A stretch of DNA of 11,488 nt, taken from Candidatus Bathyarchaeota archaeon. GTDB taxonomy: Archaea; Thermoproteota; Bathyarchaeia; Bathyarchaeales; Bathyarchaeaceae. Below, in pieces: positions 7,370 to 11,488 of the stretch. Both the position numbers and the translations under genes were made by a program. The stretch is from positions 785,442 to 796,929 of the forward strand of contig CP070826.1 of the NCBI GenBank assembly GCA_020344435.1, given 5' to 3'. Numbering within the stretch: position 1 is the first letter of the stretch; every line of letters begins with the position of its first letter. Under the pieces are notes generated by a model. That model had not been told where the DNA came from and searched no databases. It saw nothing but the letters and a program-made list of their open reading frames with translations.

Positions 7370-7453
7370 AGGTCCCTTTACCTCGTAGAGGGACTTAACC
7401 TTGTTCCTCTGTAAGGATTCGTGTTGAATTTGAACATCAAACAAATTTAACGT
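7370..7453. other. Cluster of stem-loops, possible structured RNA
   Basis: AGGTCCCT (7370-7377) pairs with AGGGACTT (7389-7396) over an 11-base loop, with one G-U pair. GAGGT (7369-7373) can pair instead with ACCTC (7380-7384), so the two folds exclude each other. Downstream, GTTGAATTTG (7423-7432) pairs with CAAATTTAAC (7442-7451) over a 9-base loop, with one G-U pair. Which strand, if either, is transcribed is unknown. The flanking genes have their own nearer TATA boxes, so a separate small RNA is possible. Confidence 0.35.
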
Positions 7454-7581
7454 TCAGTCCCGAAAGAATGGAAGTATCCACTCGCGTGAGCGTATGTTGA
7501 TGATGTCGATTCTAGCATGTTCTGTAAGAAGCGCGCGAATTCATCTTTTGGCTTTTCTCACAGATACAACCTGCAGAATAC

Positions 7582-7589
7582 TTATATTT
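7582..7589 (+). promoter_or_regulatory. TATA box for the VIT-like gene
   Basis: TTATATTT is centred about 24 bases before GTG 7609. This predicts transcription beginning at or beside that codon. It also argues against the in-frame TTG at 7588, which lies inside the TATA box, as the start. Confidence 0.6.
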
Positions 7590-7608
7590 GGTTCCAAACA
7601 ATCTTGCT

Positions 7609-8250
7609 GTGTTAGAACCTCAAACACCGATTTCTCAGTTGGATAAAATAGTGATTAGCCGTTTAAGGGGCTTATTCGAGCGTATCCGAATGTATCTCAG
7701 GATTACTCACATGGGTCCAATAGCAAGAAGATACTTTGTGAAGAACGGTTTTGATGGATCCATGACGATGCTGGGAATCATCGTGGGCTCTTGGGTTATA
7801 AGTGTTGATCGCCCAGAGATAATCGTGACTGCGGGTTTGGGCGCATGTTTGGCAATGGGGATATCCGGCTTATTTGGCGCGTATATGACTGAAAGGGCTG
7901 AAAGGAAGAGGGATCTTAAAGATCTCGAAGACGCAATGATAACAAATCTCGAAGATACGGTGCTGACTGATGCTTCCTCTTTTGTGTCCTTTTATGCTGC
8001 TGTTGTGGATGGTGGCTCACCTATATTGACCGCAGTCATCTCTCTTGTGCCGTTCGCACTTGCCTTAGGAAGGTTCATAGCGATTTGGGATGCCTACATA
8101 CTCTCCTTCATCTTAACACTAATCACTCTGTTCACGCTAGGGATGTATCTGGGCAGAATAGCCAAAGAAAACGTGTTAATATACGGAGTGCAGACACTAG
8201 CTGCTGGCATAATAACCGTTGCCATCGCACTGGTATTGGGAGCCATATGA
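7609..8250 (+). CDS. VIT/CCC1-like membrane transporter family protein
   Basis: The 213-residue membrane protein is related to the VIT1/CCC1 iron and manganese transporters, in the short archaeal form. An amphipathic N-terminal stretch leads into the family signature RYFVKNGFDGSMTMLGIIVG (41-60), whose Asp49 matches the conserved metal-path Asp. LAMGISGLFGAYMTERAE (81-98) carries the Met and Glu conserved after TM2. Three further membrane helices lie at about 138-157, 161-182 and 192-212. The cytoplasmic Glu/Met-rich metal domain between TM2 and TM3 is shorter than in plant VIT1 and has few ligands (DLKDLEDAMITNLED). Transport of a divalent metal is likely but not shown. I chose GTG 7609 because the TATA box at 7582-7589 would make it leaderless; ATG 7690 is a later alternative that still keeps the core domain. 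Confidence 0.78.
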   Translation: MLEPQTPISQLDKIVISRLRGLFERIRMYLRITHMGPIARRYFVKNGFDGSMTMLGIIVGSWVISVDRPEIIVTAGLGACLAMGISGLFGAYMTERAERKRDLKDLEDAMITNLEDTVLTDASSFVSFYAAVVDGGSPILTAVISLVPFALALGRFIAIWDAYILSFILTLITLFTLGMYLGRIAKENVLIYGVQTLAAGIITVAIALVLGAI

Positions 8251-8445
8251 CCCAATCGGAATTCACGTGTATCTGCTTCTGGATTTGGCTACCACTATCA
8301 GATTGATGGTTACGGATTATGACGCGCACTTGAGCTTATCTACGCATACAACGCAAAGGCTAGCCACGATACCATTCGTTACCTTTTTTAAGGTTCTGCT
8401 CTATTGTACTGTAGCGCAACAATGAAAAAATGAGGAGCAGAAGGC
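8251..8445 (+). promoter_or_regulatory. Intergenic region with promoter for the DUF47-endA operon
   Basis: TTTTTTAA at 8384-8391 is TATA-like and about 58 bases before GTG 8446, giving a leader of around 30 bases. GAGGAG at 8432-8437 is a good ribosome binding site with 8 bases of spacing. The rest of the gap shows no gene. Confidence 0.45.
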
Positions 8446-9105
8446 GTGGTCTTTCCTGTAGAAACTGAGGAACGGGTAAAGCGGAGAGCCCTCAGCGTCT
8501 GTCAAGACCATCTGAGAAAAGTGATGGTCACTACCCGTGCCGCTTCGCAACTAATCGACTGTTTTGTGAATGATGATAGGAAGTCGGCTAAAAAGCTCTT
8601 TGATGAAATTAGGAAGTCGGAAGAGGAGGTAGACGGAGCAAGACACCTCGTTTCAAGGGAACTCGTCGAGATAGGAGCAATCCTGATGAGCCGAGAAGAC
8701 TTCCTTCGTTTCACTAACCTAACAGGTGAAATCGCGGATTTCTGCAAAGGCATAGGATTCAGACTGCTAGAGATTATGGAGAGAGGCTGGAATGTATCAC
8801 CCGATGTAAAGAAAGGAATCAGTGATCTTTCTAACGCAGTCTTTGAGGCCGTATCGAAGCTTAGAGAGATGGTCTTGGCGTTGACCTATGGCTCAGAGAA
8901 AGCTCAGGGAAAGGCTAGGGAAGTTGAGGTTGCAGAACGAACTGTCGATGATCTATATCGAGAACTTGAGCTAAGGATTCTCAGTAGCAAGCTGGAGGTC
9001 CCAACTATGCTTTTGTTGAGGGATGTAATTCAGCTTCTTGAGGACATTGCAGATAAGGCCGAGGACGCCTCAGATGCGGCACGTATATTAGCCTTCACTC
9101 TGTGA
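8446..9105 (+). CDS. DUF47/PhoU-like helical protein (TIGR00153 type)
   Basis: The 219-residue, wholly helical cytoplasmic protein has the PhoU-like pattern of acidic helices. EEEVDGAR lies at 59-66, TGEIADFCKGIGFRLLEIM at 93-111, ERTVDDLYRELELRIL at 164-179 and the family's closing signature LLEDIADKAEDASDAARIL at 197-215. The paired E/D residues spaced by three or four can bind metal clusters in PhoU proteins. DUF47 members usually sit next to Pit phosphate transporters and are thought to control them. No pit gene is present here; the nearest transporter is the VIT-like gene upstream. The start is GTG 8446 behind GAGGAG. Its stop lies 11 bases before the chosen endA start, and overlaps a possible GTG start of endA at 9102, so the two are probably translated together. 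Confidence 0.85.
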   Translation: MVFPVETEERVKRRALSVCQDHLRKVMVTTRAASQLIDCFVNDDRKSAKKLFDEIRKSEEEVDGARHLVSRELVEIGAILMSREDFLRFTNLTGEIADFCKGIGFRLLEIMERGWNVSPDVKKGISDLSNAVFEAVSKLREMVLALTYGSEKAQGKAREVEVAERTVDDLYRELELRILSSKLEVPTMLLLRDVIQLLEDIADKAEDASDAARILAFTL

Positions 9106-9116
9106 TTGGGACAGTC

Positions 9117-9674
9117 ATGTCTAAGAAAGTAGAAGCTGAATTCATTGAAAACTTTCTTGTCGTGTGGAATCCACAGAAGGGATCAGAGGTCTACAGACGT
9201 GGCTATTTTGGAAAACCTGTGGGCATCCCTAAGCCTAAAATCATGGATTTCAACGTCCCACTCATCCTTGACATAATGGAAGGCCTATACCTGATGGAAA
9301 AGAGAGTTATCGCCGTGTCTGAAGGTGCAGAGAGGTCCAGAGTCAGCTTTAAGAAGCTGCAAGCAAGGGCTAGGAAGCTTTATGACGAGTTTGACCTGAA
9401 GTACGCGGTTTATCGAGATCTACGAGATAAAGACCTAGTGGTCACGCCAGGCATGAAGTACGGGTGTGACTTCGCCGTCTACAAGCACGGACCCGGCGTT
9501 GAACATGCGCCCTATATGGTTTCTGTGAGAAAAGCCGAAGATGAAGTTACGGCCACTGACGTAGTGAAGGCTGGACGTTTGGCTACGACTGTAAGAAAGA
9601 GATTCATTATAGCCATACCAGATCTTGAAGCAGCAAAAATCCAATACTTGATCTTCAAATGGTTCAAAGCATGA
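9117..9674 (+). CDS. endA: tRNA-splicing endonuclease EndA
   Basis: EndA cuts introns from archaeal pre-tRNAs at bulge-helix-bulge motifs. The 185-residue product has an N-terminal alpha/beta domain (to about 85) and the catalytic C-terminal domain: YAVYRDLRDKDLVVTPGMKYG (start about 96), with the catalytic triad at Tyr122 (DFAVY), His130 (VEH) and Lys161 (TVRK). The His-to-Lys spacing of 31 matches Methanocaldococcus EndA. The C-terminus (YLIFKWFK) has the conserved dimerisation strand. Its length is that of single-domain subunits that form homotetramers or pair with a second subunit. I use ATG 9117 with GTGAT upstream; GTG 9102, overlapping the DUF47 stop, is equally in frame and adds five residues. 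The intron-bearing tRNA-Cys in this window is a natural substrate. Confidence 0.93.
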   Translation: MSKKVEAEFIENFLVVWNPQKGSEVYRRGYFGKPVGIPKPKIMDFNVPLILDIMEGLYLMEKRVIAVSEGAERSRVSFKKLQARARKLYDEFDLKYAVYRDLRDKDLVVTPGMKYGCDFAVYKHGPGVEHAPYMVSVRKAEDEVTATDVVKAGRLATTVRKRFIIAIPDLEAAKIQYLIFKWFKA

Positions 9675-9862
9675 TGTCTGCGCGCGTCATCACAAGAGAT
9701 GGAAGAGTGGTTGAAGAGATTCTGCATGGAGATACTTGTGAGAGGATGAGTGTCAATGTTTTCTCCACTTCATGCCGTCTTGTGTATCCTCAAGCGTTAT
9801 GCCCAATCTTCCCAACTCCGCTCTTATCCTGTCCGAGAACGCGAAATCCTCCCGGTTTCTGA
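9671..9862 (+). pseudogene. Possible small ORF or gene relic overlapping the endA stop (ATGA)
   Basis: ATG 9671 overlaps the endA stop as ATGA, the usual sign of translational coupling. The first 27 or so residues (MMSARVITRDGRVVEEILHG and onward to CERMSV) read like the start of a real protein. After about 9755 the frame runs antisense through the end of cysS and looks random (Pro, Ser and Cys rich), for 63 residues in all. It may be the stump of a gene cut off when cysS was placed convergent to it, or simply chance. Confidence 0.22.
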
Positions 9863-11168
9863 ACTCTCTTCTAAGCTCGATTACCAAATCAATCAGTTTC
9901 TCGACTAGTTCCTCCTCAACTGACTCTTTCTCTCTCTGGAGTACCCCGAGAATTCCTCCTAGTTCCTTGAATGCGTCAACGATCTCTCCCAGCAAGTTTC
10001 CATCCACCATGCTTTTTTCGGATGCGAATATGTTGATCCTCTTCGACATCTCGAAGAGGTGAGAGATTGCTATAGGCGTGTTGAAGTCGTCGTCCATTGC
10101 CTTGAGGAATTTCTTTTTTGACTCTCGCAGCTCCTTCCTCAGATTCTTTTCTTCTTCTGTTAGCTTCTTCTCTTCTCTCATCTGGAGCCCTTCTATGTTA
10201 TATAAGGCGGTGTAGAGTGTTTCGAGGCTGTTCTTGGCCTGTTCAAGTTTGTCCTTGGTGTAGTCTATTGGGCTTCGGTAGTGCGTTGATGCGAAGAAGA
10301 ATCTGAGCACTTCAGCGTCGTAGTCCTCTATTGCATCCGCTATTGTCACTGAGTTTCCCATCGATTTGCCCATCCTTTCCCCAGAAATCATCAGGAGTCC
10401 TGTATGTAGCCAATTCCTCACCATCGGCTTCTTTCCGGAGAGGGACTCCATCTGAACTATCTCGCTTTCGTGATGTGGGAAGATCAGGTCTATTCCCGCA
10501 CCGTGAATATCGTATTGTTCACCCAAATACAGTTCTGAAATCGCGGTGTCCTCGATATGCCACCCCGGTCTTCCTTTTCCCCATGGAGAGTCCCATAAAG
10601 GTCCGGTCTTCTTCTTTTTCCACAGTGTGAAATCTTGAGGGTTCTTCTTCGTGGGGTCTGGGTCTATTCGGTGTTTCTTCACTTCGTCCAGTTTCTGATG
10701 TGACAGCTCTCCGAAATCTTCGAATTTGGTGAGATTATAGTATATTCCAGTCGCCGTCTCGTAAGCGTACCCCTTCTTGATGAGTCTTTTAATCTGATCC
10801 AGGATCTCGGGCATATGTTCTGAGGCTCGCGCGTACAGGTTCACACTGCTTATTCGCAGGGCCTCCATGTCCCGGTGGAAGGTTGTTTCGAGAGTCTTCA
10901 CCAGTTCAACTGGGTCTCTGTCTGAAATCTCGGCCCGTTGTATTATTCTGTCTTCCACGTCGGTTATGTTCATCAGGTAGAATAGGGTGTAACCCTTGTA
11001 TCTGAGGTACCTCGCTATGACATCAAAGGCGACGTATGTCCTTGCGTGTCCTAGGTGAGAGTAGTCGTAGAGCGTGGGACCGCACACAAACATGTAAACC
11101 CTGTTTCCATGGATAGGTTTGAAGGCTTCCTTACGTCTTGTCAGAGTATCGTATATTTTCAGCGTCAT
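9753..11168 (-). CDS. cysS: Cysteinyl-tRNA synthetase (CysRS)
   Basis: This class I synthetase charges tRNA-Cys with cysteine. The 471-residue protein is complete: zinc ligand Cys29 in FVCGPTLYDYSHLGHAR, with HLGH at 38-41 as the HIGH motif; GRPGWHIED at 199-207; DIHGAGIDLIFPHHESE at 220-236; and RMGKS at 265-269 as the KMSKS motif. A helical anticodon-binding region follows and the protein ends at LEDTQDGMKW. The position matching E. coli zinc ligand Cys209 is Asp207. The start is ATG 11168 with GTGAG just upstream; the frame is open back to 11279, but that part runs through the tRNA gene and is not translated protein. The tRNA-Cys gene ends 30 bases upstream on the same strand, so enzyme and substrate are probably on one transcript. 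Its presence means the Sep-tRNA route is not the only way to make Cys-tRNA here. Confidence 0.96.
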   Translation of the reverse strand: MTLKIYDTLTRRKEAFKPIHGNRVYMFVCGPTLYDYSHLGHARTYVAFDVIARYLRYKGYTLFYLMNITDVEDRIIQRAEISDRDPVELVKTLETTFHRDMEALRISSVNLYARASEHMPEILDQIKRLIKKGYAYETATGIYYNLTKFEDFGELSHQKLDEVKKHRIDPDPTKKNPQDFTLWKKKKTGPLWDSPWGKGRPGWHIEDTAISELYLGEQYDIHGAGIDLIFPHHESEIVQMESLSGKKPMVRNWLHTGLLMISGERMGKSMGNSVTIADAIEDYDAEVLRFFFASTHYRSPIDYTKDKLEQAKNSLETLYTALYNIEGLQMREEKKLTEEEKNLRKELRESKKKFLKAMDDDFNTPIAISHLFEMSKRINIFASEKSMVDGNLLGEIVDAFKELGGILGVLQREKESVEEELVEKLIDLVIELRREFRNREDFAFSDRIRAELGRLGITLEDTQDGMKWRKH

Positions 11169-11198
11169 ATTCTCACGGGATTGCTGGCTAGATTTGGA

Positions 11199-11301
11199 TG
11201 CCGGGGTTGGGATTCGAACCCAAGTCAAGCCGGTCTCTTCTGTCATCATTAACTCAGCAGACCAGCTGCAGCCGACCACCTAACCTCTCAGTCACCCCGG
11301 C
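11199..11301 (-). tRNA. tRNA-Cys (GCA) with a 31-base intron at 37/38
   Basis: On the minus strand the acceptor GCCGGGG (11295-11301) pairs with CCCCGGC (11200-11206). The D arm is ACT/GGT with loop GAGAGGTTA, the anticodon stem is GTCGG/CCGGC, the variable loop is TTGAC, and the T arm is TTGGG-TTCGAAT-CCCAA. Removing 11235-11265 leaves the loop CTGCAGA with anticodon GCA, the same loop I recall for Methanocaldococcus tRNA-Cys. The mature length is 72 bases. The base after the acceptor is A, where tRNA-Cys normally has U73; a UCCA follows at 11195-11198, so an 8-pair acceptor with U and encoded CCA is an alternative reading. The five-base variable loop rules out Ser and Leu. cysS follows 30 bases later. 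Confidence 0.9.
11235..11265 (-). other. tRNA-Cys intron
   Basis: The 31-base insertion lies between positions 37 and 38, the canonical archaeal site. A bulge-helix-bulge can be drawn with loop bases CUGC (32-35) against intron GAAG near its 3' end: three pairs and one G-A mismatch, with bulges AG/C and AG/A. Cutting one or two bases earlier at both sites gives the same mature loop, so sequence alone does not fix the exact splice points. The 37/38 register gives the best helix. Confidence 0.75.
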
Positions 11302-11329
11302 ATTTGAGCTATCAGTGTTGGCTAGAAAC

Positions 11330-11337
11330 TATAAAAA
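11330..11337 (-). promoter_or_regulatory. TATA box for the tRNA-Cys/cysS transcript
   Basis: Read on the minus strand this is TTTTTATA, about 33 bases before the first base of the tRNA. Transcription would start around 11308, leaving a short 5' leader for RNase P. No separate TATA box is visible in the 30 bases between the tRNA and cysS, so this promoter may serve both. Confidence 0.6.
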
Positions 11338-11392
11338 AGCTCTTGTTGGTAAACGTGGTTTGTTCGATTTGAAAAGACGCCGAAACTGTAAG

Positions 11393-11488
11393 CTATTCTG
11401 CCAGCAGCCTTATTGCAAACATTAGAAGAATGCCGATCATAAATGTGAAGAAGTGCACCAGATTTCTCTTGACATCTTCAACATGTTT
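11393..11488 (-). CDS. C-terminal end of a membrane protein (5' part outside window)
   Basis: The frame is open from the right edge to a TAG at 11393-11395 and encodes the last 31 residues of a protein: a charged start (KHVEDVKRN), then a single hydrophobic helix HFFTFMIGILLMFAIRLLA. It is too short to assign. The other two minus-strand frames hit stops quickly, and the helix is clean, so this is probably the true frame. The gene ends about 55 bases before the TATA box of the tRNA-Cys transcript. Confidence 0.6.
   Translation of the reverse strand, partial: KHVEDVKRNLVHFFTFMIGILLMFAIRLLAE

Larger units (their letters stand above)
7047..7608. other. Long gene-free region between divergent transporter genes
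   Basis: About 560 bases separate the TSUP and VIT-like starts. No reading frame here looks like a protein. The contents are a TATA box at each end (7073-7080 minus, 7582-7589 plus), a degenerate 21-base repeat array at 7164-7301, and a run of stem-loops at 7370-7453. A minus-strand frame across 6901-7365 is open but reads repeats rich in EH, NIE and Cys and then runs antisense through the permease gene, so I do not call it. I see no tRNA or box C/D RNA pattern. Confidence 0.6.

Noticed and set aside
7490..7530. TTGATGATG as a box C of a C/D guide RNA
   Set aside because: The first base does not fit box C, and no box D (CTGA) or internal C'/D' pair lies at a suitable distance.
7588..7608. 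TTG at 7588 as start of the VIT-like gene
   Set aside because: The codon lies inside the TATA box at 7582-7589; GTG 7609 fits a leaderless start.
11169..11279. N-terminal extension of cysS to an in-frame ATG at 11279
   Set aside because: The extra 37 codons run through the tRNA-Cys gene, and CysRS homologs begin at the MTLKIYDTLT-like start at 11168.
11199..11301. tRNA-Ser or tRNA-Leu reading, suggested by the TGACTGAG D-arm start and by A73
   Set aside because: The variable loop is only five bases, and GCA is the only anticodon with a U at position 33 in a 7-base loop with a paired stem at the canonical splice register.

Overview
The window looks archaeal. Evidence: an XPF-type ERCC4 nuclease of the short archaeal form, an archaeal tRNA-splicing endonuclease (EndA), a tRNA-Cys gene with an intron at the archaeal position in the anticodon loop, TATA-type promoters at the expected distance before several starts, leaderless or GGTGA-led starts, and a corrinoid methyltransferase pair related to the methylamine enzymes of methanogens. 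A member of the Bathyarchaeia or a related TACK-type lineage would fit, but that is inference. No mobile element, rRNA or CRISPR array was seen.

Layout. Positions 1-1879 (+) hold the 3' part of a CoA-acylating aldehyde dehydrogenase of the methylmalonate-semialdehyde type, followed one base later by a ferritin-like helical protein. A small two-helix membrane protein (2008-2247, -) and an unrecognised 262-residue protein (2386-3174, +) are transcribed divergently. Positions 3273-5322 (-) form a two-gene methyltransferase operon: a corrinoid protein, then an MtmB-family methyltransferase in which the pyrrolysine and two other known active-site residues are replaced. An XPF nuclease (5434-6144, -) and a TauE/SafE-type permease (6297-7046, -) follow. 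A gene-free stretch of about 560 bases (7047-7608) carries a degenerate 21-base tandem repeat and a group of hairpins. On the plus strand come a VIT/CCC1-like membrane protein (7609-8250), a DUF47/PhoU-like protein (8446-9105) and EndA (9117-9674). On the minus strand are an intron-bearing tRNA-Cys (11199-11301) and, 30 bases downstream of it, cysteinyl-tRNA synthetase (9753-11168). The end of a membrane protein gene lies at the right edge.

How the genes fit together. The corrinoid protein and MtmB-like enzyme should move a methyl group from an unidentified substrate to cobalt. The acceptor methyltransferase and the reactivating enzyme are not in the window. The right end is a tRNA-Cys module: the tRNA, its charging enzyme on the same transcript and, convergent to them, the endonuclease needed to remove the tRNA intron. 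The strongest lead is the MtmB homolog without pyrrolysine. The next is the tRNA-Cys/cysS pair, with its unusual acceptor end and an intron that can re-pair the anticodon stem.
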